Shown here one piece after another: positions 1 through 11,101 of a DNA stretch of 64,000 bases. The notes beneath the pieces are model-generated. The model did not search any database. It had not been told where the DNA came from and saw only the letters and a program-made list of their open reading frames with translations. Both the position numbers and the translations under genes were made by a program. The stretch comes from Karstenula rhodostoma CBS 690.94 (lineage: Eukaryota; Ascomycota; Dothideomycetes; Pleosporales; Didymosphaeriaceae), in NCBI GenBank assembly GCA_010093485.1, contig MU001516.1, forward strand, positions 372,001 through 436,000, in the 5' to 3' direction. Position 1 is the stretch's first letter, and the number at the start of each line of letters is the position of its first letter.

Positions 1-831
1 GTTTTGGCAAGCACCGGTCCCATCAGACAGGATGACATAGACGCCATAGCGGCTAACGACATCGTCGGCTACACTAGCTTTATCAACTTGGTACGATACC
101 GAAAAGGGGATTTTGAAATCACGAAAGATCTTATCTGGAGGGTCGCGAGAGAGGCCAAAAAAGAGGCGGCGCCAGCATCATGGCTGTATGGTGAAGACGA
201 CGGGCCTCGGGACTCCCTGCTCGTTATCGATAGATGCACCGCGTTCCTTATCAAACACGCTGACAACAATGTCGTCGATTCTCTCGTCTCCAACTCAACA
301 TTCATCGATATTGCCGCGTCCAGAGGTTTGTTTCGCGTGCTACAAACACTACAAAGCCGCTCGAATAACCCGCTATTACATCTGGACTCTCTGCATGTCA
401 TCGCTGAAATATGTCAACTCCTGCAATGGCCCTTGCAGCCCGGGGAGTCTTTCAGTCGTAGACCCCAGGCCAAAAGACTCATCCAGAGCCTTGCTGGAAT
501 GGAGCATGAGCCCATCTCTCGTACTGTAAAGTTCACATTGTTTCTGCGTGCCAAGCACTGGCACGCCAGCGGCGAGCTGACAGATATGTTACTCCTAAGC
601 GGGATCGTGGAGGCGGATAGCGACAGATACATGGATCTGTTGCTGGAGGGAGGAGTTTTAAACAAAAACGATGTCCGTACCTGGGCAGAACAGTATCATA
701 GCTATCTAGACATTGGCCACACCGATGACGGACGCTTTGTAGACACCGAAGCTGGCCATCAAGAGGAAGATACGAGCAACGAGCTTGGAGATGCCGACTG
801 CGAGCGAGGCGCTGAGTCGGCACTGGGTTGA
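1..831 (+). CDS. 3' part of an unknown fungal protein (cut by window edge)
   Basis: The reading frame is already open at base 1 and runs about 276 codons to a TGA at 829-831. No ATG lies at the left edge, so the gene begins outside the window. The visible protein is mainly helical, with a segment near residues 75-135 (a leucine-rich stretch with IDIAASRG) that looks like solenoid or degenerate ankyrin repeats. The last 40 residues are acidic and low in complexity. I do not recognise the family. It could also be the last exon of a spliced gene, because I cannot see whether an acceptor site lies upstream. Confidence 0.55.
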   Translation, partial: VLASTGPIRQDDIDAIAANDIVGYTSFINLVRYRKGDFEITKDLIWRVAREAKKEAAPASWLYGEDDGPRDSLLVIDRCTAFLIKHADNNVVDSLVSNSTFIDIAASRGLFRVLQTLQSRSNNPLLHLDSLHVIAEICQLLQWPLQPGESFSRRPQAKRLIQSLAGMEHEPISRTVKFTLFLRAKHWHASGELTDMLLLSGIVEADSDRYMDLLLEGGVLNKNDVRTWAEQYHSYLDIGHTDDGRFVDTEAGHQEEDTSNELGDADCERGAESALG

Positions 832-2067
832 CTTGTTTCTAAAGAAAATGGCACACTCACATCTCAGTCATGAACCCTCAATAGGACCATCCGGGAAGTG
901 CTTAGTCGTGGTTCTTTTCTTTGCCCGGACTCAGACCCCCACGTTCTGCTTTCGCAAAGGGCATGAGCACAACGGACAGAGCTTTGAACCACCCTCGTCC
1001 TACCTCGAGACGTAGCCTAACTGTAGCCTGTGTGCATGGACAATCCAACCCACCCTTGGCTAACATGCTACCCTCTCCGCCACCTCATACTACCAAAGGT
1101 TATTAAATATCTGGCGCGGATATCCTCACTAGCCCATTCAAGCCTCCTCCAATTGGTTCACGACCCCCCGCTAACGAAGATAGGATACGAACATCAAAGC
1201 GATTTATTTATATAGGACACGCTACTCAACCATGGCTTCCCAGGAAGTCCTTCGCGAGGCATTACACCCCCAAAAGCATCTCCAGCTGGAGACGAATAGT
1301 CGCACCACAAACGACGCCGCTACGACTGCACAATGCAAACTGGGGCGAATGTCGTGTACTCACATAGACGCGACAGCACCCGCACTGCTTAGCCTTCGAT
1401 TGCGTACTACTTTCAAAGACACGCAAATCATCACCTGCGACGGACGAAGCTTCTCCGTGATCGGAAATCTCCAGACGGGGGATGGGGGATGCGTATATAG
1501 TCAGAGAATGCTTTCTCGCTGACCTGATGGGGGGAGTGGCGTTTGAGAATGCGGTAAAGGTCACACTGGGATGACGGCATGTCTTGTATCTCGAAGACAG
1601 GAAGCGTGCAGGGAGATAGCGTTGAGAAACAGCGCGCACTCGTTGGCTGGCGGGTAGTGTTCTGCTTTGCTGCGGCATCGATGGCAGCAGTAGAAGGTGC
1701 TTTTGAAGGGTAGCGGTGATGGGGTTTTGGCTGAGATGGTCCGCTGTGGTGGATCTTTTGGGGTATGTCTTGGATTGCTTTGTAGATGGGGAAGGATATG
1801 CGGGGCGGGAGGGTGAATGGCGCGCTTTGGTTGTATGCGGACGCGGTCTTGGCTGTTTAAGTAATGATATTTAAAGATGTCAATCTCATATACTATATTC
1901 CAAACAAGTATGATATACTATCCTACAGCGCGACAAACGCAAAGCTAGGTGCGCAGTCTGGGTATACGCGCAAACAAGCAAAGACATGAAGTTCGTAGCA
2001 CATGGTCGCACACCCCCCCTTTCCAATCCCAACGAAACAAAATCTCCTCCCCAACAGAGTACTTAGC
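832..2067. other. intergenic; one weak small ORF
   Basis: No gene with recognisable conservation. A 96-codon plus-strand frame at 1232-1522 has a TATA-like stretch just upstream (about 1204-1213) and a good ATG context (CAACCATGG), but its protein is compositionally random, so it is only a weak candidate. The region holds the 3' flank of the preceding gene and of the Sur7-like gene, which ends at 2068 on the minus strand. Confidence 0.4.
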
Positions 2068-3022
2068 TCAACCGTGCTTCGCACCCCCATACGCCCCCCT
2101 CCTCCTCCGCCCCGCACACATCTCCACGACCCACACCACCAGCACCACACCCACCAACCCCGTCGCCGCCCACGTCAACGCCATAAACCTCCTCCCCTTC
2201 CCCGCCACAACCCCGACATCTGCCCCCTTCTCATTAATAACATCGCCCCCCTTCTCAATCACCGCCGTCACCAGCGCACTCGCCAGCCCAATCGCAACAA
2301 ACGCCAAAATCCCCACCAGCAAATTCACACAAGCGGATAACCTCCCCGCCGCGAAGACGGCCACCACGGCCCCGACGAAAGAAAGGAAGATGAGGCCGAT
2401 GGAAATGCAGTACAGCACGAAAGCGGTGACGGAGACGATGCGCAGGGCGTCGAGGCCGCGCTGGATGTCGGAGGGCCACTCGAGGTCGTCGAGAGTGATG
2501 TCGAGGCCGGATTTGGCGAGGGCGTCTTCGATGATTTGGGTGGGGTTGAAGTAGAACATTGCGGTTTGGTTTGAGCAGGCGGAGACGTTTTTGTGGATGG
2601 CGGAGGCGGGGAGGGTGGCGTTTGGGGATTCGGCGGGGGTGTATTGGCCGTAGCAGTAGTCGAGGAGGTGGGCGGAGTAGAAGTCCTAGGGCGGGCGTGT
2701 TAGTTTGGGGTTTGGGTGGGAGGGGGAGAGTAGAAGAGTAAGAGAGACGGACCTCGATGCCGAGTTTCTCGGTGACGACGCCGGCGGCTTCGCTGACGTC
2801 GTTTTGGATGCTGTCTGGGACGAGGTTCCAGAGGGAGCCGAGGGTGCTGTCGGACTGGCCGAGGGTGCCGTTGATGACGCCCTCGCCTAGGCGCGATGTG
2901 TTGAGCGTGAGGATGTGGTAGTCTTCCATGAAGTCTTTTTTGTGGCCTGCGAAGAGGCACAGGAAGGCGAGGACGAGAGCTGCGGCGCTGAGGAGCGCGG
3001 GGATCAAGGCGGTTGGGCGCAT
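2068..3022 (-). CDS. Sur7/PalI-family plasma membrane protein
   Basis: Two exons, 3022-2753 and 2685-2068, are joined in phase 0 and give 295 aa. The intron (2752-2686) has GTCCGT and CCTAG ends. The protein has an N-terminal membrane segment (about residues 4-24), an extracellular loop with N-glycosylation sites, and three further membrane segments in the C-terminal half. The loop carries the pattern CYGxY followed by CSxxxAxFxFxP, which is typical of the fungal SUR7 family. Members sit in the plasma membrane, often in eisosome/MCC domains, and affect cortical organisation and cell wall integrity; PalI/Rim9 relatives act in pH sensing. Which branch this one belongs to cannot be decided here. 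Confidence 0.8.
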
Positions 3023-3985
3023 GGTCGGGATTCGACTACACTATCGTAGAGTGTTGTATGTATGGTTTGTAGTGAGGGAAGAAGACAAGTGGTGGCTGGC
3101 AAGCCCAACAAAGACAAGACAGTGACATCAACCCACAAAGCCGCAACGGGACGTCCGCTCTAAGTACACACATTCCAGCCGTTACAGCGTAACGTCACCT
3201 AGCAAGGGTGTTGCCCATGGAAGCGTCGCAACGTACAAACTTGCTTGCGCCCCGTCTCCACGCGCCACATGCGCCCACCAACGACTGCGATCTTCAGCGG
3301 CGTTGCCAGACAGAGCGTGTTGACCGGTTGCGTTGACGTGGAAATGGTTGGGCGGCAGGACAAGGCTGGTTTGGCTGCTTGCACGCAAACGTCATTAGTG
3401 CCAGGGTGGGCATGCAGGGGCAGGGGTCTGACTCGCTTACGCAGGGTCGACCCAACGACGTGCGAGGCGACTGGCGTACGGCGCTCGACGACGACACACT
3501 GGCGGAAAATCGGGAGAAAAGGACCGGTTCGCACAGCCTCTCCCACGCGTACACGGTATGTTGATACGAAATCGAAGACGAACGTGATTGGCATGCGCCA
3601 ACGCGCACCTCGCCTGAGCCACACACGACAGGGACGCACGTGAAAGAAAAAAACTCTATCCACTGCCGCGTACGAGACCCACGCGGTGGCAGATCAGGCG
3701 TTCGAATATGGACTGACATGGGGCAAGGCAGGTGGACACAATAGCACCGAGTATGCAGTGCTATATTTGGTAAGTATATATTCTGCGCTGCATCTACGAG
3801 GATGTGCGTCCTTTCTATCGTAAAGCGTCTATCGTTGAGGGACCGTGGAAACGTATCTCGTAAAGGAGCAGCCTGTGCTCCCTCTCTGCTTTTAAGGGTG
3901 GGATCCAATGTCGCACCTGGTCTGAGTGGTGTGGAATGGTAATAGTCTGGGGGTCTGGGAGTTTGAGTGTCTGACAGAGGATATA
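3023..3985. other. intergenic, probable promoter of the Sur7-like gene
   Basis: GC-rich, with no convincing coding frame; the overlapping frames on both strands have random composition. An imperfect hairpin lies near 3661-3693. The region separates the 5' end of the Sur7-like gene from the 3' end of the next minus-strand gene. Confidence 0.4.
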
Positions 3986-5152
3986 TCAAGATGGCGACTT
4001 GGACTTCTTGGGTCCCCGCCATGGTTGAGCAGCAGGAGGCCCGCCGATGCCGTCGGTGAACGGCGAGTATGGGGCAGCAACGCGGTGGGGTGGGGCTCTG
4101 GCTCCCGACTGCGTGCGTGGAGGGTCGCTCGAGCCTGGGTACCGCTTCTGCTCTTCGTGCAGCTTGTCCAGCGGCTCGCCGACGATGTGATACTTTGCCC
4201 AGTTGACGGGCGGACATCTCACGATGTTCTGAGGTTGAGGGACGGCAGGGAACTTGGTGGCATCCCTGAGCGATCCCTCTACTGCTGCCGAATCCTTTCG
4301 CGCCGTCCCGCTCTCGCCATGCGTGTTCTCGGCGCCTTCGCTCGCGGCAGCTTCGGCGATGTCGGACAGCGTGGGCGTGAGGACATCGGTGGGTTTGGCG
4401 GCGGCCTCCTTGCGCTGCTCTTGCAACGACCGCACGAAGGCATGGGGGTCCGAGACGGCGGCGGCCTTGAGCTCTTCCAGCGCCTTGAGGTCGCGCTTGC
4501 TCTTCTCGCGCTGGAGCTGCAGCAGCGAGATGGCGGACCGGAGGGCTATCGCATCGGGGTTTTCGCTCTCGGAGATGGGCACAGAGGGCGGCGGCTGTAT
4601 GAAGGTGGCAGCCGGCGGGGGCTGCGGGGGCGCAACACGTGGTCGCGCGTCGGGGGGCTCAGGACGGGCAAGCTGTGCGGCGGCAACGGTCGGTGTGATG
4701 GGCGACACGGGCGGACGGTTGGGCGAGCGCGACTGCGACCGTCTCTGGGTCGAGGAGCTGCTGGGCGAGGTAGACGGCGTACTAGTATCTACCAGGAGCG
4801 CTGGCATGGCGGAGGTGGAGAGTCGGCTGGAGTACAGCAAATGGCGGTAACCGTGGGGTAGAGACGCTGCTGGCAGGGCGCGGCTGGCTGAGGGCGCCGA
4901 GAGGCCTGAGAGCGCCGACGGATCTCGCGCTTGGCGGCTGACCTCGGACCGTCGCCCGCTCGCAGACGGAGGCAGAGGGTGGCGGGCAAGAAAAAATGTC
5001 GCAGGCAGTCTGCGGCGTGATTGGGCTGGGAGATGAGGTGCTAGGGGCGATGTTTGCTGCTGGCGTCGTCGTCGCGTGGCGGCTTCTGGACGGCGCCGCT
5101 GGCAAAGCTGAAGATGTGCCAATCTGGAGAAGACAGCGGGCGCGGCAGCCAT
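3986..5152 (-). CDS. conserved fungal protein of unknown function, mitochondrial-like N terminus
   Basis: One open frame of 388 codons if the ATG at 5152 is used (good context, GCGATGG); the ATG at 4807 would give 273 aa. The conserved-looking part is C-terminal: a helical region with leucines and basic residues (DAIALRSAISLLQLQREKSK), then a motif reading NIVRCPPVNWAKYHIVGEPL, then a proline-rich tail. The first 115 residues from 5152 are rich in Arg, Ala and Ser and nearly free of acids. They end in a stretch (HLLYSSRLSTSA) resembling a mitochondrial presequence cleavage region, which is why I favour the upstream start. An unrecognised intron in the N-terminal part is possible. I do not know the function. 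Confidence 0.6.
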   Translation of the reverse strand: MAAAPAVFSRLAHLQLCQRRRPEAATRRRRQQQTSPLAPHLPAQSRRRLPATFFLARHPLPPSASGRRSEVSRQARDPSALSGLSAPSASRALPAASLPHGYRHLLYSSRLSTSAMPALLVDTSTPSTSPSSSSTQRRSQSRSPNRPPVSPITPTVAAAQLARPEPPDARPRVAPPQPPPAATFIQPPPSVPISESENPDAIALRSAISLLQLQREKSKRDLKALEELKAAAVSDPHAFVRSLQEQRKEAAAKPTDVLTPTLSDIAEAAASEGAENTHGESGTARKDSAAVEGSLRDATKFPAVPQPQNIVRCPPVNWAKYHIVGEPLDKLHEEQKRYPGSSDPPRTQSGARAPPHRVAAPYSPFTDGIGGPPAAQPWRGPKKSKSPS

Positions 5153-6258
5153 CGCTAGATCCAACTGCTGAGTCCCAAACGAGCAGCCGGAGCCGTGTGG
5201 CGTTCGATAGCACGCGAGAGACCCGCACATGTTGCCTCGCCGACCTCTCCTGAGGGGTTCGAGCCTCGAGCGTCCGGCTTTGGGGGTGCCTATTCAGACG
5301 CATAGGAAGGGCAACGCCAGGGTATGCACCGTACTTATGATTATACTAGCAACCGCTCCCCTCTGCAAGATGCCATGACGCACATGCTAGCTGCCTACAC
5401 GCACTCACACGGTCTCGTGCCTTCTCGTACCTTCTCGTACCTTCTCGTACCTCCTCGTACCTTGTTGGTTGCGGGGGAACTCTATTCTCTGCCTTGGGTA
5501 TCCGTGACTGCTGACATGCAATGCATTGTCCTGCCGTTTGCTCTCCAGGCCCAGTGTCTATTAGAATCCATAGCGCCACCAACCATCTCAAAGCGTCATG
5601 CCGGCCAATTGTTCGCAGCATCAAATGCGGCCGACTGCAGCCTCGCTTATCGGCCAGTACAACCTGGCTCGGATCGCTGTGATCCTCTACCTGATCCATA
5701 CCACAGCCATGGTGTACCCGTGTTTGCTGGTTCTGGGGAATACCGTCGCCTTGTCGTCTGCTACGGGACGAACGGTCTGGGACGCCAGTGCTGCTCGCTC
5801 GCCAATGACTTCGGTCGGAAGCACACTGCCCAAGCCGCGAGCGCACGCGAAGGCTCCCAGCTGGCGTTGTTGATGCCCTCGTCCAGCTCGATTGGCGTCC
5901 GTCGCCAGCCCGTGTCGTGTGCCAGCCAAATTGCACGTTTGCTTGTTCCGTGGTACGGTTCAGCAGGGCGCCTGCCTTCCCGTGGATAGAGCTTGCTGGT
6001 CTGCGGAAGGCGCTAGACGTCCTCTCTCACTCCGTCCTCCCTCACTCTTATTGCGACGGCCGCCGCTCACCTCGTCTGCCAACGTCAAGTCCAGTGACAC
6101 TGTCACCTTCACTGCACCACCTGAGAAATGCCCACCCCGCCATCGCCGTAGCGCCCCTCTGCAGCGCTGCAGGCTGCACTGCTGCACGTTGCTGCACCGT
6201 CCCCTCGCCCTAGCCGCTTCCCGTAGCCGATCGTCGCCGTTTGCTCGTTTGACTCGAC
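5153..6258. other. intergenic, divergent promoter region
   Basis: Lies between a minus-strand gene and the plus-strand gene starting at 6259. It contains a short direct repeat (5421-5460) and pyrimidine-rich sequence near 6060-6240 just before the next ATG. No supported gene. Confidence 0.4.
5421..5460. repeat. four tandem copies of a 10-bp unit
   Basis: CTTCTCGTAC occurs three times exactly, followed by one copy with a single change (CTCCTCGTAC). It is a small microsatellite-like run in an intergenic region. Confidence 0.9.
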
Positions 6259-7827
6259 ATGGCGCCCGCTCCAGAGCTGGCACGTCCGCCCAGGATCCCG
6301 AAACTAACCTATCGCAATCCCCTACCCGCCAACGACCTGTCCCTCATTTCCCCAACTTCATCTGCCTCTACTGCCTCTACCGACGCTCCTCCCAACGACA
6401 CGCTCCTGGACCAGCGCCTCTCCGCACCAACTTGCACCTCAGTCTCAACGCTAGACTTCGACACGAGAAGCACAGCATCATCCCAATCCGCCAGCCTGGC
6501 GTCCTCCGATGGCTCCATTTCCCGCGAGTCCAAGGCGTCGTCGACGAAGAAAAAGAAGAACAGCGTCCTCAACTTCCTCACTCTGAAAGAGCCCTCGCAG
6601 TCTGCGCTGGATCAGTTCGCCGATGCACAGCGGAAGCAAACAGCAGCAAAAGGCGGTCTCCCATCACCCCTTGGAATGCAGGGCATTTCTCCCCAGAAGC
6701 TGCCGTCCAGCGTGCCCAAGGTCAACTCCAAGTGGGACGGCGTACCGGAGTCCTTGAAATCCTCGCGGAACTCGACCACGTCTAGCAAGAGGACGAGCAC
6801 AACGAGCAGCAGCTCATCCCAAGGATCGCCAAACTACACCACTCGCACTTCTACGCTTCGTTCGTCTGCCATCTCTGTCGCGACAAACGACAGCCGAGGG
6901 CCTCCAAACTCTTTGGCCTCCCCAATGCATTCGGCAATTGATGTGGCCACGTACGCTCCAACGAAACCTCCTCCGCGGGCAGATTCACCTTCATCTGCCT
7001 CGCTGCCGGAAATGACATCCTTTTTCCCCGATGATCCGAGCTTGTTGGTTGCTTCACCATCGTCTAGTGCAGAACAACACCCTTGGAGCCCACCTTCTCG
7101 CCCTGACCAGGATTCGTCTCAACTATTCGTCACCGACTTTGATGAGCAACTTTCACTATCCGAACCCGATGTCGGGACTGTTGATAAGGCGGACGCAATC
7201 TTCAGGCGCTTGAACGGTGGAGCCGGCGAGTCCCTGGGCGACTATTACGATGAAGAAGACGAAGATCCGGATGTACCTGACACGCACGACTTCCTCTTCG
7301 AGGTGAAGCCCATCCTGACCCCACCGCCGCCAAGAACGTCATCCCACCATGCTCCCGTACAGCCGATCCAACCTACACCGGTCCCACACTATGTTCCCAC
7401 CGGAAGACCTTCAGCCAACTTCTCACGACCACGCCCAAATCGACCCTCAAACCCGTCTCGGGCTAGCACGTACCCGCATCATCACAAGTTCGGCTCTCCC
7501 GCCTTGCCCACGCTTTACGAGGCTTCTATAGCCAGCACAGACGACACGGACACGGCTTCCGATACGACTGAAATAGGGCGAACTCACACATGTGAGAGTA
7601 CTGACAGTGCCGAATCTTTCTCTGCACACTCCATCGCACCTTCGACGGCGCCTTCCGTTGCAACATCCTTCACGCCCTCCGTGATGTCAGCTTCCTGGTA
7701 CCGCTCTTCTCGTGAACGATTGGGCCTAGGTGGACGCATTCGAAAGAGTGACGTCTTGCCGTGGGAACAGACGGAGCTCCCAGGTAAGCCCAAGAAGAGC
7801 CGTTTATCTGTCTTCTCTCGGGGCTAG
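6259..7827 (+). CDS. serine/threonine-rich unknown protein, 522 aa
   Basis: A single exon from ATG at 6259 (GACATGG context) to a stop at 7825-7827. The protein is largely disordered, with many Ser, Thr and Pro. A short basic and hydrophobic motif (KKKKNSVLNFLTLKEPSQSA) sits near residue 95. An acidic patch (YYDEEDEDPDVPDTHDFLF) lies near residues 330-350, and the C terminus (WYRSSRERLGLGGRIRKSDV, then LPGKPKKSRLSVFSRG) is basic. Such proteins are common among filamentous fungi and are often cytoskeletal or signalling scaffolds, but I cannot assign a role. The long uninterrupted frame, its composition and the codon use support it as a real gene. Confidence 0.75.
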   Translation: MAPAPELARPPRIPKLTYRNPLPANDLSLISPTSSASTASTDAPPNDTLLDQRLSAPTCTSVSTLDFDTRSTASSQSASLASSDGSISRESKASSTKKKKNSVLNFLTLKEPSQSALDQFADAQRKQTAAKGGLPSPLGMQGISPQKLPSSVPKVNSKWDGVPESLKSSRNSTTSSKRTSTTSSSSSQGSPNYTTRTSTLRSSAISVATNDSRGPPNSLASPMHSAIDVATYAPTKPPPRADSPSSASLPEMTSFFPDDPSLLVASPSSSAEQHPWSPPSRPDQDSSQLFVTDFDEQLSLSEPDVGTVDKADAIFRRLNGGAGESLGDYYDEEDEDPDVPDTHDFLFEVKPILTPPPPRTSSHHAPVQPIQPTPVPHYVPTGRPSANFSRPRPNRPSNPSRASTYPHHHKFGSPALPTLYEASIASTDDTDTASDTTEIGRTHTCESTDSAESFSAHSIAPSTAPSVATSFTPSVMSASWYRSSRERLGLGGRIRKSDVLPWEQTELPGKPKKSRLSVFSRG

Positions 7828-8813
7828 CATGTACAGCGCGGGTGGACGCTCACGCCCCCCCTGGCTATGCGGACGGGTCTCAGACCCCGCGTTGGCTAAC
7901 TTGCCATCTAGCTGCATCTTTTCTGCACCCTTTGCATATGCACCCTCCGGACGCGGACAAACGTCGTACGATCTGATGAGATGTTTCCCTTTCGACAGCA
8001 GTCGCCATTTTTCGATATCCCCCACCTTTCGTTTGGTCATATGCGACTGCTCAATTTTGTCTTTTCCTGTATGCGATTCATAGATACCCTCATCAGCATT
8101 TGAGCGATTTCAGGGATTTGTCCAGCGGGTGCGAGCGGGGATGAACACGTTTTGTTTGTCATGGGTTCGCCCGGTATTTCATGTATTATTTTTGGGGGCG
8201 CTTGGAGCTTCTGCTCAGGATAGTCCTGAGTATATTATAAGGTGGATCTCCGAGGGAGGTTGCCCTGGATACGAAGAGTGTATCCGCCGGCCATTAGCGT
8301 TAATGCTCATGGGCTGCATTGTATGCAAGAATCATGATTCTAAAATATTCACGTCGAGGTCTTTTTGTGCTGCGTGTTGTTTTGATGTTGTTTTGATGGC
8401 TTTGCGTGATTCGCTGCGTCGCTCCTGGAAGCACGTCACTCCACGGGACGGGAAATGAATGGTCGGTCGGTCTCAGGATGCATGCTCTCTCATTCAACGG
8501 GTATCTATGTGGCGTCTCTCGTCTCTCTTCCTGTCCCAATCCAGTCCGTTCCCATTCCATTCCATTCCCTCTCTTGCGCAGCTTGCTCCCTTCCCAACCC
8601 AGTCCCAAGCTAATCCAAGCCGAGTCCCGTCCCACGTGCAGCCCGTAGCCTCCACGATCATCAGCGCTCGCTCTTGAGACAGCCGTCTCGTCTCGTCCAG
8701 GAAAAGAGAGAAGAAAAAAACAAGCGTCTTGCGAATATCATATCATGGATAAATAATGCGTGTGCTTTTGTTTTTGTATTTTTGGGAGTTTTTTTATCGC
8801 TGGCGGATGATTT
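7828..8813. other. intergenic between convergent genes
   Basis: Holds the 3' ends of the serine-rich gene (plus) and the penta-EF-hand gene (minus). Repetitive pyrimidine-rich sequence lies at 8510-8620. No supported gene. Confidence 0.4.
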
Positions 8814-10155
8814 CTAGTACAACCCCGTATCAGTCGCAGCCGAGATGCTGTTGAAGAGGAAGAGGGTCTGCGCACCTGTGAGGAATTCCTCGCTGTTTGT
8901 CGCAAACACCGGGTTAGCAGATGCACTTGCACAGAACAGAACAGAAACCGTCACGTGCCAGGGGGGATTTCAAGCGTGGGGATGGATATAAGATGGTGGG
9001 GGACTCACAAGCTCAGCGTGATATACCCATCGCGATCATCGTCGTACTTTTTAAACACATCCGTCATGCGCTTGAGAGAGATGCAGGCCTGCACGAACAG
9101 GTCAAAGGACATGTTGTTGTCCCCCCTGCGGTCGTAGGTCGCGTACAGCAGCTGGACGAACTGCGGGGAGAGGCGGTAGCCGAAGGCGATGAGGGCGTCG
9201 GTGAATTCCTGGTATGAGATGCTGCCCGAGTGGTCGGCGTCGAAGCGGTCGAAGAGGTTGCGCCAGGCGGAGAGGAAGCCCCAGAGGCCGCTGGGGGAGG
9301 GGGTGTTAGTTACCGCGGATTGGGTTGGGTGAGGGGGGAGGGGGGGGAAAGTACCAGAATTCTTCAAAGTTTACGGAGCCTGAGCGGTCGGTGTCGAACA
9401 TCCTGTGCCTGTGTTAGCTTTTCTTCTCTTCTCTTTTCTTTTCTCTTTGCCGTCTGCAAACAGGATATAGAAGGATGGTAAACCCCCGCGCAAGGCAGCC
9501 TACCTGATCATCATGCGCACCGTGTGCGGGTCAAAGGGCGTCCAGTCGCCGTTGACGAGGGCCGTCTTGAGCTCGGCCTCGGTCAGGCTGCGGTTGTTGT
9601 TGCGGTCGACCTGCTTGAACAGGCGGTCCAGCGCGACCCTGTCGTTGCCGTCGCGCGGCGGTGCAGGCGTAGGCGGCGGCCGTGCCTGCACGGGTGGTCT
9701 GCCGTGGTGGAAGCCCGCGGGCGCAGGGCCATGGCCGTAGTTCTGCGGCGGGGGGGATCCGTAGCCGTCGTATCGCGGGTCGCGGGGCGGAGGGGCGGTG
9801 TCGCGACGGGCGCCGGGCTGCGTGTCGTACCGCGAGCGATCGTCGTAGCGGGGGTCGGGCGCGCCGTATGCGCCGGGCGGCGGTCTGGAGTCGTAGCTGC
9901 CGTAGCTGTTGCTGTGGCCGCGGCCGTAGCGGTCGTCCGCGCGGGACGGGGGGAGCGGCTTGTCGTTGTAGTCAGGGCGCGCGGACGAGGTTCGCGGCGG
10001 GCGAGCAGAGTCGCGTCCGCTTCCTAGCAGGGCGGCGGCCTTCTAGTCGTGAGCATTGTTCTGCATCTGGACACGGTTGGGATGCAAGCAAGTACCTGCT
10101 CAGGCTCCGCGTGCGCAGGCAGCCTGTCCGGGTTGAACTTGGAATTGTATGCCAT
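8814..10155 (-). CDS. PEF1: penta-EF-hand calcium-binding protein (Pef1/ALG-2 type)
   Basis: Five exons: 10155-10096, 10042-9504, 9402-9355, 9290-9009 and 8892-8814. All introns are GT...AG and all phases agree, giving 335 aa. The first 150 residues are a Pro/Gly/Tyr/Arg-rich disordered region (repeated DPRYD-like motifs), as in other PEF proteins. Five EF-hands follow, with loops beginning DRNNNRS, DTDRSGS, DADHSGS, DRRGDNN and DDDRDGY. The last hand is degenerate in spacing, as expected for the dimerising EF5, and the protein ends FEEFLTGAQTLFLFN plus a short tail. PEF proteins bind calcium and membranes or partners and act in budding, ER export or repair. The yeast homologue is Pef1. Family assignment is firm; the exact role is inferred. 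Confidence 0.9.
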
Positions 10156-11101
10156 GCTGGCGGGGTGGGTGCGATATGATATGCGCGCAGGACAGCTTCA
10201 GCGAGGGGGATGACAGAGCAAGTGAAGGACGGCGCGGGACGGAGGCGCAATATAGCACAGCGAACGGGTATGCGGTTCCAAGGCGGCTCAGACGGTGACT
10301 CCACTTCACAGCCTCTTGCTCTGGGTGCGGCTGATGACCTTCGGCGCGAGCACAGATGCAAGCGCGGGGACGCTTGGCCCTATGACGATGCCCGGTGAGC
10401 CCTAAAAGGTACGCGGGCCGCTATCAGGCCCGGACACGACCTGCAACCTGTTCGAATCTACGGAACCAAGTGTCGGCAAACTTGGTCGCTTGGGATAACG
10501 ATGGGCGTTGACAGAGGTGATGGCAAAAGATGCCAGCAGGGAAGAAGGTTGTTTGACGTATGTTCGCCTGCGATCGTCTTGTCCTGTACCCAACTGGCGA
10601 GGCTGGGGTTACCCAGCACAGAGTCGGCTTCGTCCTTCCGACTGAGTTGGGCAAAGCTGCACCAGCTGATTGTGGCCATGTAGCTCGTGTTCGTATTCGT
10701 TAACGAGCTGTATCGCCCAAACACGTTGCGAGCCCTGCTTCGTTATTCACTGGTAACACAGCAGGCACGTTTATGAATCATGTTTGCATGCTACGGAACT
10801 GCAGGGGCCCACTACCACGGAGCCAGGTTTATCACCGAGGAACCGAATGATTTTTAATGTGCACAAGCTCGACATGTCAATATGAATAAGCTCAAACATA
10901 CTTCACGGTATGTTCGTGTCTCGAGGAGAGCTAATTGTTTCAATCTGTAAAGTTTGTGGTGTACGTATAATTTTCTGATTGTTGACACGAAATACAAAGT
11001 GTCCCGTAAAGTGGAAGACAAAAATAGCACTCCCGCCCAAAAGTAACAACAAAAGGAAGAGTTGTAAGTGGAAAAACAAAGTTAGGTATACGCATACCCA
11101 T
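10156..11101. other. intergenic with one dispersed-repeat copy
   Basis: Upstream of the PEF gene and downstream of the HET-domain gene. It contains the repeat copy at 10968-11073; nothing else is supported. Confidence 0.4.
10968..11073 (-). repeat. dispersed repeat, copy A
   Basis: Read on the minus strand it contains TTACAAC, TTGTTACTTTTGGGCG, CACTTTACGGGACACTTTG and CGTGTCAACAATCAGAAAAT in that order. The same blocks, in the same order, occur at 21454-21570, and in part at 57819-57904 and 58112-58183. It lies just beyond the 3' end of the HET-domain gene. Confidence 0.75.

Noticed and set aside
3926..4861. 311-codon plus-strand frame
   Set aside because: Shadow of the minus-strand gene at 3986-5152; glycine/arginine-rich random composition.
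5250..5275. Possible tRNA T-arm (GGGGTTCGAGCCTC)
   Set aside because: No matching acceptor, D or anticodon stems around it.
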